From Rhodocyclales bacterium (GTDB lineage Bacteria > Pseudomonadota > Gammaproteobacteria > Burkholderiales > Rhodocyclaceae), in assembly GCA_016215645.1 (NCBI GenBank), contig JACRIX010000068.1:1-37089 (forward strand): 37,089 nt of DNA. The letters run 5' to 3'. The notes under the pieces are model-generated. The model did no database searches and was not told the DNA's origin. It was given only the letters and a program-made list of their open reading frames with translations. This document shows, piece by piece, positions 9,030 through 17,456 of this stretch (positions are counted from its first letter, which is position 1; the number at the start of each line of letters is the position of its first letter). Made by a program: the position numbers and the translations under genes.

Positions 9030-10435
9030 GCCGCGGAACCCGGCCCTGCACCGGCCCCGGCAAGCGGCAAGCGCAGGACGAACAGGGCGCCGCCCTTGGG
9101 ATGATTGCACGCCGTCAGGCGCCCGCCGTGGCGCTCGACGATGCCGTAGCTGATCGCCAGGCCGAGCCCGGTGCCGCGCCCCACCGCCTTGGTGGTGAAG
9201 AAGGGATCGAAGAGCTTGTCCAGGTTTTCTTCGGCGATACCCGGGCCGCTGTCGCGGAACGCGATGACGACGTCGCCACCCTCGACGTGACCGCCGATGT
9301 CGAGTCGGCGTTCGCGCGATTTTTCCGTGGCATCGGCGGCGTTCTGCACCAGGTTCATCACCACCTGCTGCAATTGGCCGGGCGAACCCGCCACCTCGAT
9401 ACCATGGGGAAGCTCAAGTTTCACCTCGAACTGGCTGCCGGTGGCCTTGGCCACCCACTGCACGGCACGCTCGACCACCTCATCGAGGACGAAATGGCGT
9501 CGCTCGTCGCGGTCCGTGGCCGAGAAACGCTTCAAGGCATCGACAATGTCGCGGGTGCGCTCGGCACCCTCGACCGTGCCGTCGATCAGCGACGGCAGGT
9601 CGTCGAGCAGGCGATCGATGCGCAGTTCGGCGCGCAGGGCCTCGCGTTCATCCGGCGAGACGCCGGCATGCACCGCGGCCAGATAGCGCGCCAGCCGTTC
9701 GGCATAGCGCTTCATGGCCACGGTGTTGCCGTAAACAAAGCTGATCGGGTTGTTCAGTTCGTGCGCCACGCCGGCCACCAGCCGGCCGAGCGAGGCCATT
9801 TTTTCGGAGTGGATCAACTGCTGCTGCGTGGTCTTGAGATCCTCGTGGGCACGGCGCAGCGCCTGGTAGGCGCGGCGCAGCTCGCCCACCGGGCGCCCGG
9901 TGATCACCAGTCCCAGCATCTTGCCGACACCGTTGTAGCGCGGCGTGCAGTTCAGCGACACGGGAATCGCACTGCCGTTGGCGGTCTTGAGCAGCATCTC
10001 GCAGTCCTCGACGATGCTGCCGTCCTGCTCGGCAAAAAGCCGCCCGGCATGCTGGCGCGACTCCTCGTCGGCGAACAGGTCGAATACCGTGCGCCCGTGC
10101 AGCGCCGCGGCATCGATGCCGAGCAGCGAGGCCAGCGCCTCGTTCACACTTTCGATGACCCCGGCCCGGCTGCAGACGATCAGCAGGTCGGACATGGAAG
10201 TCAGCACCGAGGAGATGAACTGCTGGGTGTCCTCCAGGGTCGCGTTTTTTTCCTCCAGCGCGACTTCATATTGCAGGAGGTCGTTATAGACCTCGTCCAT
10301 CTTGCGGATCACATCGAGCCAGATGCCGTCCTCGGCCGAGGCGCCGGCGAGCATGTCGACGGTAAGGGCGGCACGGCTTGCCCCGAGCCGGGATTCCGGC
10401 GTGCTGGCGGGAGGCGAATCGGACTCGGAGCTCAT
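9026..10435 (-). CDS. hoxJ: H2-signalling sensor histidine kinase HoxJ/HupT
   Basis: A soluble PAS histidine kinase of about 469 residues. After an acidic, Pro/Ser-rich N-terminus comes a short coiled segment ([18 protein letters not shown]), a PAS domain at about 60-185, then the HisKA domain with [19 protein letters not shown], phospho-His near residue 224. The HATPase_c domain follows with NLVQNAADA (N box), [22 protein letters not shown] (split G1/F box, one continuous segment) and GTGLGLAI (G2). No membrane segment is present, as in HoxJ/HupT kinases that bind the HoxBC sensor directly. By analogy it phosphorylates and thereby silences HoxA when H2 is absent. The start is uncertain: ATG 10435 is chosen, and TTG 10453 is in frame. 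It lies 9.2 kb from hoxBC, with which it is usually contiguous. Confidence 0.85.
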   Translation of the reverse strand: MSSESDSPPASTPESRLGASRAALTVDMLAGASAEDGIWLDVIRKMDEVYNDLLQYEVALEEKNATLEDTQQFISSVLTSMSDLLIVCSRAGVIESVNEALASLLGIDAAALHGRTVFDLFADEESRQHAGRLFAEQDGSIVEDCEMLLKTANGSAIPVSLNCTPRYNGVGKMLGLVITGRPVGELRRAYQALRRAHEDLKTTQQQLIHSEKMASLGRLVAGVAHELNNPISFVYGNTVAMKRYAERLARYLAAVHAGVSPDEREALRAELRIDRLLDDLPSLIDGTVEGAERTRDIVDALKRFSATDRDERRHFVLDEVVERAVQWVAKATGSQFEVKLELPHGIEVAGSPGQLQQVVMNLVQNAADATEKSRERRLDIGGHVEGGDVVIAFRDSGPGIAEENLDKLFDPFFTTKAVGRGTGLGLAISYGIVERHGGRLTACNHPKGGALFVLRLPLAGAGAGPGSAA

Positions 10436-10599
10436 GGCCGCAATGTACCTCAAAGTTCCTCAACCGGCATCAATGCCGGGCGCATGGCGCATAGTGGCCT
10501 GGTTCCGGCAATCCGCAGCAGTCTGGTTTCGTATGCTCACGGCCATCGCCCAACGCCCATCGGCGGAAAACGACCACGACGCGGACGGGGGCCCTCCCG

Positions 10600-10621
10600 C
10601 GCCGTACCGTCAGCGCCGACT
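10600..10621 (+). repeat. Dispersed 22-nt bipartite element, copy 4 (intergenic)
   Basis: CGCCGT, ACCGTC, AGCGCCGACT. This is the only copy outside a gene, in the 275-base divergent gap between hoxJ and the GGDEF/EAL gene. The same gap holds a short inverted repeat near 10463-10478 (CCGGCAT-CA-ATGCCGG). No confident promoter was recognised there. Confidence 0.65.
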
Positions 10622-10710
10622 CCCGGCCGCCCCGGACGGACCAGCGGAGAAAATTGCCGGCATTTGATCTGGTATCAATGGCAGCGTGCTTGATGGGGTA
10701 GCATAAGCCC

Positions 10711-13700
10711 ATGACAAATGCTGTCGTTCACCCCTTTGGGCAGCTTTTGCGGTGGCTTGCCGTATGCCTGTGCTGCACCCTGACCTCCCTTGCCGGCGCC
10801 GATTCCACGGCGGGCGAGGCGTCGTCGGCACAGCCGGTGCGAATCGGCGTGCTGGCGTTCCGCGGCATCGACCGCGCGCGCCAGGACTGGCAGCCCCATG
10901 CCGACTACCTGTCGGACAAGCTGTCGCCCCTGCGCTTCGAGGTCGTGCCGCTGACGCTACAGGAGTTTGCCCCGGCGATCGCCGCCAGGCGCATCGATCT
11001 GGTGGTGACCAATACCGGTCACTATGTCGCCCTGGAAGTCGGCGGCGCGATCTCGCGCATTGCCACGATGCGGATCGCCGGCCCGCAGGGCCCGGTCGAT
11101 CATTTCGGCGGCACGGCGATTGCCCGTGCCGACCGGGCGGACATGAACTCCTATGCCGATCTGCGCGGCAAGCGCCTTGCCGTGCCCGACACCGAAGGCT
11201 TCGGCGGCTGGCAGGTGCACCTGCGCGAGGCCCGTGCCGCCAGCATCAACCTCGATAGCGACCTGGCCGAAGTCCTTGAATTGCAGGCGCAGGACAAGGT
11301 CGTGGCCAGCGTCATCGCCGGCCGGGTCGATGCCGGTTTCGTGCGCTCCGACCTGATCGAATCCATGGCCGCGGCCGGCAAGCTCGATAGCGCCCAGATC
11401 AAGGTACTCGGCGAGCGCAACACCGCGGGCTTCCCCTACCGCCACAGTACCCGGCTCTACCCGCACTGGCCCTTTGCCAAGCTCGACCACGTCCCCGACG
11501 ATCTGACGCGCGGCCTGTTGATTGCCCTGCTCAGCCTGCCCGCCGACCACCCGGCCGCCCGCGCTGCCGGGATCTACGGCTGGACGCTGCCGCAGAACTA
11601 TCAGACGGTGCACGAACTCTTCCTCGAGTTCCGCCTGGGCCCCTACGCCGACCTGCCCGTGGAGCTCGGCGACGTTGTTTCACACTACGGCCGGCGCCTG
11701 GCCATGATCGGCGCCGGCCTTATCTCCTTCCTGCTGGTGCTGCTCTGGTGGATCTCGCGTACCAACCTGGAACTGCGCCGCGGTCGCGATCACCTGCAGC
11801 TCGCGGCCGGGGTGTTCGAGCACGCCCAGGAAGGCATCGTGATTACCGATGCCGGCGCCCGCATCATCGACGTCAATGACACCTTCGTCGAACTCACCGG
11901 CTATGCGCGCGAGGAAACCCTGGGCCAGAATCCGCGCTTCCTCTCCTCCGGCGAGCACGGTGCCGAGTTCTACCGTGCCATGTGGTCTACGCTCGACCAG
12001 CAAGGGTTCTGGCGCGGCGAACTGATCAACCGGCGCAAGGACGGCAGCCGCTACGTGCAGCAGACCAGCATTTCCGCGGTGCGTGACAAGCACGGCAGGG
12101 TGCGCAACTACATCGGCCTGTCGAGCGACATCAGCGCCCTCAAGGAATCGCAGGACCGGCTCGAGCAGATGGCCTATTTCGATGCCCTGACCGGCCTGCC
12201 GAATCGGCGCCTGCTTTCGGATCGCCTCAACCAGGCAATCGGCCAGGCCGCGCGCAGCGAACGCCTGCTGGCCATCTGCTATCTCGACCTCGACGGCTTC
12301 AAGCCGATCAACGACAAGTGGGGACATGCCGCGGGCGATGTGCTGCTGATCGACGCCTCGCGCCGCCTGGTGGCGAATGTTCGCGCCGGCGATACCGTAA
12401 GCCGCCTCGGCGGCGACGAGTTCGTCGTGCTGCTGGGCAACCTGGCCCATTTCGATGAATGCGAAGTGGCCCTGGAGCGCATTCGCAGTTCCCTGAACAA
12501 GCCTTTCCAGTTGAAGGAAGGCGAGGCAAAACTTTCCGCCAGCATGGGCGTAACGCTGTTTCCGCTCGACGGCGCCGATCCGGACATGCTGCTGCGTCAT
12601 GCCGACCAGGCCATGTATCAGGCCAAGCAGGCCGGTCGCAACCGCTACGCGCTGTTCGATGCCGAACACGACCGGATATCCGAGATGCGCCGCGAATCGC
12701 TGAACAGCATCGAACGCGCGATCGCCGACAACCAGTTGCAGCTTTACTACCAGCCCAAGGTCAACATGCGCAGCGGCGAGGTGCTCGGCCTGGAGGCACT
12801 GATTCGCTGGCAGCATCCCGAACGCGGATTGCTCGACCCGGCCGAGTTCCTGCCCATGGTGGACTTCGTCGGCCTGCACCGGCAGGTGGGCGAATGGGTA
12901 CTCGAAACCGCCTTGCGTCAGACCGAAGAATGGAGGAGCGAGGGTCACGAGCTGACGATCGGGATCAACGTCGCCGCCGAGCAGTTGCAAGCCGAGGGCT
13001 TTGCCGAGGTGCTGCGCAATGCCCTGGCGCGGCACCCCGGTGTGCCCGCCGAACGCATCGAACTGGAGATCCTCGAAACGGCGGCGCTCAACGACCTGGA
13101 CAAGGTCGCCGCGGTGATGGGCAACTGCCAGACCCTGGGCGTAAGTTTCGCCATCGACGATTTCGGCACCGGCTATTCCTCGCTGACCTACCTGAAACAG
13201 TTGCAGGCACGCACACTGAAGATCGACCAGTCCTTCGTCAACAGCATGCTGAACGATCCCGACGATCTTTCCATCGTCGACAGCATCATCGGACTGGCCG
13301 CCTCGTTCCGTCGCCAGGTGATCGCCGAGGGTGTCGAAACCATCGCCCACGGGACCTTGCTGCTGCGCCTGGGCTGCGACCTGGCGCAGGGTTACGGAAT
13401 CGCCCGCCCCATGCCTGCCGCCGAGGTCCCCCTGTGGCTGGAGCGCTGGACCCAGCCCGACGCGTGGCGTCACGTTTCACTCTGGCCGCGCGAAGACCTG
13501 CCGCTGCTTACCGTGGAAATCGACCACCTGCGCTGGATCGACCAGTTGCGCAACTCGGTAACCGCACTTCCGGGAAAACCGTCTCCCACTCCACCGCTGG
13601 ATCCGCACGACTGCCGCTTCGGACATTGGCTGGATTCGATCGGGCGCGACCGTTACGGCCACTACCCATCCTTCGACAAGCTCGTCGAATCGCATCGCGC

Positions 13701-13851
13701 CGTACATGAAACCGGACGCGAGATCGAGCAGTTGATACGCCGTGATCGCGCCTCCGCCAGCAACGGACTTGGCAATCTCGACCAGCGCCGCGATACGCTG
13801 CTTGTCGCACTCGGCGCGCTGCGCGACGAGGTACTCAGCAGCGCCAACTGA
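10711..13851 (+). CDS. Membrane c-di-GMP protein: PhnD-like sensor, PAS, GGDEF, EAL and CZB domains
   Basis: A 1,046-residue multidomain protein. A signal peptide (about 1-30, LAVCLCCTLTSLAGA) leads into a periplasmic PhnD-type solute-binding domain (about 40-310). One membrane helix follows (about 328-348, IGAGLISFLLVLLWWI). A PAS domain covers about 364-480. The GGDEF domain (about 488-650) keeps RLGGDEFVVLLG, and the EAL domain (about 665-905) keeps EALIRWQHPERG, DDFGTGYSSL and EGVET, so both cyclase and phosphodiesterase activities look possible. Residues about 935-1015 form a CZB zinc-binding domain with DHLRW, CRFGHWLD and HRAVHETG, giving the usual His/Cys/His/His set. It may couple a periplasmic ligand, a PAS signal and cytoplasmic zinc to c-di-GMP turnover. 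It is monocistronic and divergent from hoxJ. The ligand is not predictable. Confidence 0.9.
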   Translation: MTNAVVHPFGQLLRWLAVCLCCTLTSLAGADSTAGEASSAQPVRIGVLAFRGIDRARQDWQPHADYLSDKLSPLRFEVVPLTLQEFAPAIAARRIDLVVTNTGHYVALEVGGAISRIATMRIAGPQGPVDHFGGTAIARADRADMNSYADLRGKRLAVPDTEGFGGWQVHLREARAASINLDSDLAEVLELQAQDKVVASVIAGRVDAGFVRSDLIESMAAAGKLDSAQIKVLGERNTAGFPYRHSTRLYPHWPFAKLDHVPDDLTRGLLIALLSLPADHPAARAAGIYGWTLPQNYQTVHELFLEFRLGPYADLPVELGDVVSHYGRRLAMIGAGLISFLLVLLWWISRTNLELRRGRDHLQLAAGVFEHAQEGIVITDAGARIIDVNDTFVELTGYAREETLGQNPRFLSSGEHGAEFYRAMWSTLDQQGFWRGELINRRKDGSRYVQQTSISAVRDKHGRVRNYIGLSSDISALKESQDRLEQMAYFDALTGLPNRRLLSDRLNQAIGQAARSERLLAICYLDLDGFKPINDKWGHAAGDVLLIDASRRLVANVRAGDTVSRLGGDEFVVLLGNLAHFDECEVALERIRSSLNKPFQLKEGEAKLSASMGVTLFPLDGADPDMLLRHADQAMYQAKQAGRNRYALFDAEHDRISEMRRESLNSIERAIADNQLQLYYQPKVNMRSGEVLGLEALIRWQHPERGLLDPAEFLPMVDFVGLHRQVGEWVLETALRQTEEWRSEGHELTIGINVAAEQLQAEGFAEVLRNALARHPGVPAERIELEILETAALNDLDKVAAVMGNCQTLGVSFAIDDFGTGYSSLTYLKQLQARTLKIDQSFVNSMLNDPDDLSIVDSIIGLAASFRRQVIAEGVETIAHGTLLLRLGCDLAQGYGIARPMPAAEVPLWLERWTQPDAWRHVSLWPREDLPLLTVEIDHLRWIDQLRNSVTALPGKPSPTPPLDPHDCRFGHWLDSIGRDRYGHYPSFDKLVESHRAVHETGREIEQLIRRDRASASNGLGNLDQRRDTLLVALGALRDEVLSSAN

Positions 13852-13905
13852 CGCTTCGACATCCGCCTGGTGCAGGCCCGCGGCACACGCCGGCACACAT
13901 TGCTG

Positions 13906-13919
13906 ACCGACTGTTCGGT
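13906..13919. promoter_or_regulatory. TetR-type operator O1, upstream of the TetR gene
   Basis: ACCGACTGTTCGGT is an imperfect palindrome. Three close relatives lie at 14676, 17256 and 17359, all in front of genes of the mutase island. It sits 88 bases before the tetR start and suggests autoregulation. A weak candidate -10 (TAGCAT, 13942-13947) lies downstream. Confidence 0.6.
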
Positions 13920-14006
13920 TTTGGATTTGCATTGGCTGTGCTAGCATTCTCGGCGCATGCCACCCGCGGACACGCAGCGTCGGCAAGGCATGGTGAAAGG
14001 CTGGTC

Positions 14007-14633
14007 ATGGCACGCACACGATCGCAGGACTACGATTCGATTCGGGGGACCATCCTCGATTCGGCGGCAAAACTGTTTGCCACCAAGGGCTTCGCCAGCA
14101 CCTCGATCAACGAAATCGCGGAAGCGGCCGGCCTGTCCAAGGCGGGCATCTATCACTACTTCGATTCCAAGAGCGAAATCCTGCGCGCACTGCTGGCCGA
14201 TCACCTTGAAACGGTGACCGAGATCGTCGATACGGCGCTCAATTCCTCTGAACCGCCGCGCGCCAAGTTCATCACCTTCACCCGCATGCTGATTGAAAGC
14301 TATACCCAGCCGGCCTCACGAAATCGCCATGCGGTGCTGATGAGCGACATGGACTCGCTGCCGGCGAAGGATCGCGACTTTGTCGTCACCACCGAGCGGC
14401 GGATCATCCGCTCGGTCGAGCGCCTGCTCGAAAGCATCCATCCCGAACTGCTCGCCCACCCCGGCTTTGCCCGGCCCTTGACCATGCTGTACTTCGGCAT
14501 GATCAACTGGACCGACAACTGGTACACCGAAAAAGGTCGCCTGGCGCCGGCGGAGCTGGCTGCCCTCGCTTCCGAGCTGTTCCTGAACGGCCTGGAACAC
14601 ACTGACTATTCGGGCATCCGGAAGCCCGCCTGA
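14007..14633 (+). CDS. TetR/AcrR-family transcriptional regulator
   Basis: A 208-residue one-component repressor. The N-terminal helix-turn-helix is clear (ILDSAAKLFATKGFASTS, then INEIAEAAGLSKAGIYHYFDSKSEIL). The C-terminal ligand-binding half, with FGMINWTDNWY near the dimer helices, resembles regulators of acyl-CoA and fatty-acid catabolism. The start is ATG 14007, with GAAAGG just upstream; the frame is open to 13932, but that extension is not TetR-like. It directly precedes the CoA-ligase gene, and four similar palindromes flank the island, so it is the obvious candidate for the shared repressor. The inducer is probably an acyl-CoA of the pathway, an inference from family and context. 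Confidence 0.88.
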   Translation: MARTRSQDYDSIRGTILDSAAKLFATKGFASTSINEIAEAAGLSKAGIYHYFDSKSEILRALLADHLETVTEIVDTALNSSEPPRAKFITFTRMLIESYTQPASRNRHAVLMSDMDSLPAKDRDFVVTTERRIIRSVERLLESIHPELLAHPGFARPLTMLYFGMINWTDNWYTEKGRLAPAELAALASELFLNGLEHTDYSGIRKPA

Positions 14634-14672
14634 TTCCATCCCGGGCCCGCGCCCGGTTATCGCGATAATTAG

Positions 14673-14701
14673 TTGACCGACCGGTCGGCCGTGTGTACTA
14701 T
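14673..14701 (+). promoter_or_regulatory. Promoter of the CoA-ligase gene with embedded operator O2
   Basis: The -35 box is TTGACC (14673-14678). After 17 bases comes the -10 box TACTAT (14696-14701). The operator-like palindrome ACCGACCGGTCGGC (14676-14689) overlaps the -35 box and spacer, so bound TetR would block polymerase. A perfect palindrome TTATCGCGATAA lies just upstream at 14657-14668. Confidence 0.7.
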
Positions 14702-14776
14702 CGCGCACAATCAGGCACACCGAGCACGCACCCATGTCTGTCGGTTGGCCGGATTCACCGCCAGGGGAGGATGGAC

Positions 14777-16120
14777 GTGGACAAGACACTCAAGTTTGAG
14801 CATCCCGATGTCGAAGGTCTGGATCGTGACGGCATCCTTGCCATCCAGAAGCGCAAGCTGAAAGCCCTCGGCGAGCGCCTGCAGAACTCGCCCGAGTGGG
14901 TGGCGCATTTCAGGAAGGGCGGCATGAGCCCCCGCGACCTGACCGATTTCGACCATCTGCATCAGGTGCCGACGCTCGAAAAGTCCGACTTGCGCGCGCT
15001 CTATCCTTTCCCGATGCTCACCGTCGACATGTCGCAGGTGCGTCGCTTCGTTGCCACCTCGGGCACCACCGGGCTTCCGGTGCTGTTCGGCCTGACCGAC
15101 AAGGACCTGAACCACCTGATCCCCTACCAGATGTGCCGCATCCTGCGGGCGGCCGGCATGGTGCCCGAAGACCGCGTCTACCAGGGCTATGGCTACGGCC
15201 TGTGGATCGGCGGCCTGGCCATGGACATCGGCCTCGAAGCCTATGGCGCGACCAACTTCCCCCTCGGCCCGGGGCGCGGCGATCTGGTCACTACCTGGCT
15301 CAGCGACCACGGCTACACCGCCTGCAGCCTGTCGCCCTTGTGGCTGATGACCCTGATCAACATGGCCAAGAACCTGGGCATCGATCCACGCAGCGCGTGG
15401 AAGCTCCGGGTTGGCGTCTTCGGCGGGCAATCGATATCCGCGGCCTTCCGCGATCAACTCGAAGCCGAGATGCCGCCCGGCTTCATGGCGCAGAACATCT
15501 ATGGCACCACCGAGGCCGGCGGGCCGGTGGTGTCGATCTCCTGCCCGTATTCCCACGACTCCGACGAGATGCACCTGATCAACGAGGACAGCATCATCAC
15601 GGAAGTCGTCGATCCCCTGACCCTGAAGCCGGTGACACCCGGCGAAGTCGGCGAAATCGTCATCACCACCCTGGATCGCGATGCCAGCCCGGTGGTGCGC
15701 TGGCGCACCCGGGATCTGGTCCGGCTCTCTGCCCATCCCTACGACTGCCCCTGCGGTCGCGCCGGGCTACCCAAGATCGGTCGCATCATCGGCCGCAGCG
15801 ACGACATGCTGAAAGTGCGCGGCGTCATGGTTTTCCCGACGCAGGTGGAAGACATCATCGCCGCCACCGAAGGCGCCGTGAAGGAAGCCTGGCACATCTA
15901 CATCGACGAAGACGACGACGCCATGGAGCAACTCACCGTCGCCGTCGAACGACACAAGAGCAGCAGCATCAGCAAGGAAGACATGCAGTACCAGATCGGG
16001 CACGCCATCCATTCGCGCCTGGGAATCCGCGTAACGGTCGAATGCCACGACGAAGGCGTACTGCCGCGCTACGAAGCCAAGGCGGTTCGCGTGCATCGGC
16101 GCAAGAAGGCGCCTCACTGA
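14777..16120 (+). CDS. Phenylacetate-CoA ligase-family acyl-CoA synthetase
   Basis: A 447-residue AMP-forming CoA ligase of the PaaK branch. Motifs seen: ATP loop SGTTGLP near 95-101, YGTTEAGGP in the adenylation site, the CPCGR metal-type loop, the hinge GRIIGRSDDMLKVRGV, and a C-terminal catalytic lysine region (LPRYEAKAVRV). GTG 14777 is preferred because GGGGAGG lies six bases before it, while ATG 14771 directly abuts that site. Cytoplasmic; it makes an acyl-CoA from a free acid with ATP and CoA. It neighbours a B12-dependent mutase and MeaB. Known sets of this shape include the 2-hydroxyisobutyrate system, whose ligase belongs to this family, so the acid is more likely branched or hydroxylated than phenylacetate. 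The substrate is not established. Confidence 0.85.
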   Translation: MDKTLKFEHPDVEGLDRDGILAIQKRKLKALGERLQNSPEWVAHFRKGGMSPRDLTDFDHLHQVPTLEKSDLRALYPFPMLTVDMSQVRRFVATSGTTGLPVLFGLTDKDLNHLIPYQMCRILRAAGMVPEDRVYQGYGYGLWIGGLAMDIGLEAYGATNFPLGPGRGDLVTTWLSDHGYTACSLSPLWLMTLINMAKNLGIDPRSAWKLRVGVFGGQSISAAFRDQLEAEMPPGFMAQNIYGTTEAGGPVVSISCPYSHDSDEMHLINEDSIITEVVDPLTLKPVTPGEVGEIVITTLDRDASPVVRWRTRDLVRLSAHPYDCPCGRAGLPKIGRIIGRSDDMLKVRGVMVFPTQVEDIIAATEGAVKEAWHIYIDEDDDAMEQLTVAVERHKSSSISKEDMQYQIGHAIHSRLGIRVTVECHDEGVLPRYEAKAVRVHRRKKAPH

Positions 16121-16155
16121 ACCCGAAGCCCCCGCACCAGAACCGACACCCTCAG

Positions 16156-16184
16156 GTGGCCACACCCGCGCCGGATGTGGCCAC
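16156..16184. terminator. Hairpin between convergent ligase and meaB genes
   Basis: A perfect nine-base inverted repeat, GTGGCCACA (16156-16164) and TGTGGCCAC (16176-16184), with an 11-base loop in the 75-base convergent gap. There is no T-run, so it is only a possible two-way terminator. Confidence 0.4.
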
Positions 16185-16195
16185 GTTCCTGGCGC

Positions 16196-17167
16196 TCAGC
16201 CGGCCATGCGCTGAAACAATTCATCGGCGAGCGCATACGGATCGGTCTCGCGGGCGATGACCGGATCGACGCAGGCATCCAGCCAGGGGCTGCCGTTGGC
16301 GCGCAGCCGCTGGTCGAGCTGATGCCGCAGAAGCTCGGTGACGCGATGCTTGATCCGTTCCGTTTCGCGTGATCGGGCAAACCCGGGGTTCGCGGCAAGC
16401 GCGGCAAAACAACGGTCGATCTGCTGCGCCAGTTCCGCAATGCCGTCGCCATTGAGTGCACGGGTCTTGACCACCGGCGGATGCCAGGGCTTTTCGGCAT
16501 GCAGGCGGTGGCTCAGGGAAATCATGTCCTGCAAAAAGCGTACGGTGCGATCCGCCTCCGGGTGATCTCCCTTGTTCACCACGAAGATGTCGCCGATCTC
16601 GGTGATGCCGGCCTTGGCCGCCTGGATGTCGTCGCCACCCATCGGCGTCTGCAGCAGGACCACCACCGAGGCATGACGCATGATTTCAGTCTCGTTCTGC
16701 CCGACCCCCACCGTCTCGACCAGGATCACGTCCCAGGGCATGGCGTCGAGCACGGTGATGGCATCGCCGGCCGCCTTTGCCAGACCGCCGAGTTGCCCGC
16801 GCGAGGCCATGCTGCGGATGAAGACGCCGCCATCCCCGCTGTGATCGCCCATGCGCAGCCGATCGCCGAGCACCGCGCCGCCGGTAAAGGGGCTCGACGG
16901 ATCGATCGCCAGCACCGCAACGCGCAACCCGAGGCCGCGCCAGTGGGCCACCAGGCGGCTGATGAGCGTGCTCTTGCCGGCGCCCGGCGGCCCGGTGACG
17001 CCGACGATCTGCGCCTTGCCGCCGAGCCGGAAAAGCGCCTTGAGCAGTGGCGCGATGCTTTCGTCGCCGCGTTCGATACGGGTGATGAGCCTGGCTCCGG
17101 CGCGGATGTCTCCGGCGCTTACCGCCGCCACGATGGACGCATTGTCCCGGTCTGTGTCGTTGTTCAT
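16196..17167 (-). CDS. meaB: MeaB/ArgK-type GTPase, chaperone of the B12 mutase
   Basis: A 323-residue G3E-family GTPase. Walker A GPPGAGKST spans residues 59-67. AIDPSSPFTGGAVLGDR is the family signature, ILVETVGVGQNE forms the switch region and NKGD the guanine-specificity motif. MeaB proteins gate loading of adenosylcobalamin, and protect and reactivate radical B12 mutases such as methylmalonyl-CoA mutase. The C-terminal dimerisation arm appears complete (ends YALADELFQRMAG). It is transcribed divergently from the mutase large subunit, and the 289-base gap holds operators O3 and O4. It converges with the ligase gene. The partner is inferred to be the adjacent mutase. Confidence 0.92.
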   Translation of the reverse strand: MNNDTDRDNASIVAAVSAGDIRAGARLITRIERGDESIAPLLKALFRLGGKAQIVGVTGPPGAGKSTLISRLVAHWRGLGLRVAVLAIDPSSPFTGGAVLGDRLRMGDHSGDGGVFIRSMASRGQLGGLAKAAGDAITVLDAMPWDVILVETVGVGQNETEIMRHASVVVLLQTPMGGDDIQAAKAGITEIGDIFVVNKGDHPEADRTVRFLQDMISLSHRLHAEKPWHPPVVKTRALNGDGIAELAQQIDRCFAALAANPGFARSRETERIKHRVTELLRHQLDQRLRANGSPWLDACVDPVIARETDPYALADELFQRMAG

Positions 17168-17240
17168 GGATGCTCGAAATGGGTCGATGATCGAACGCGG
17201 CAGCGACGCAATGCGCCACGGCCACGTCCGCTTGCGGCAA

Positions 17241-17269
17241 AGTATAAATCTAATAACCGTCCGTTTGGT
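17241..17269 (-). promoter_or_regulatory. Candidate meaB promoter with operator O3
   Basis: ACCGTCCGTTTGGT (17256-17269) is an operator-like palindrome. On the minus strand a -10 box TATACT (17246-17241) lies just downstream of it. The matching -35 region overlaps the palindrome and is weak. Confidence 0.55.
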
Positions 17270-17355
17270 CGTTTTTTATGTGCTTAGGAAACCCAAACCA
17301 ACTCCCGCTATTCCACACAGTATTACGATTCAACCGAACATTTCCATTTTCACAG

Positions 17356-17384
17356 TTGACCGTCCGTTCGGTTTTTTTTATACT
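17356..17384 (+). promoter_or_regulatory. Promoter of the mutase operon with embedded operator O4
   Basis: A near-consensus sigma70 promoter: TTGACC (17356-17361), 17-base spacer, TATACT (17379-17384). The palindrome ACCGTCCGTTCGGT (17359-17372) overlaps the -35 box and spacer exactly as O2 does at the ligase promoter. Confidence 0.75.
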
Positions 17385-17456
17385 TCCGCGCATGGCGTGT
17401 CGAGTTTCAGCGAACGGCGCCTTGATGATCCGCAGGAACCCAACCGGAGACCAGCA

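Noticed and set aside
16851..17456. In-frame 202-codon extension upstream of the mutase large subunit
   Set aside because: It runs antisense through meaB and across the promoter and operator at 17356-17384; ATG 17457 has a good ribosome site and matches the family N-terminus.
17168..17456. Cobalamin riboswitch in the meaB-mutase gap
   Set aside because: No B12-box-like segment was found. The gap is explained by two promoters with TetR-type operators.
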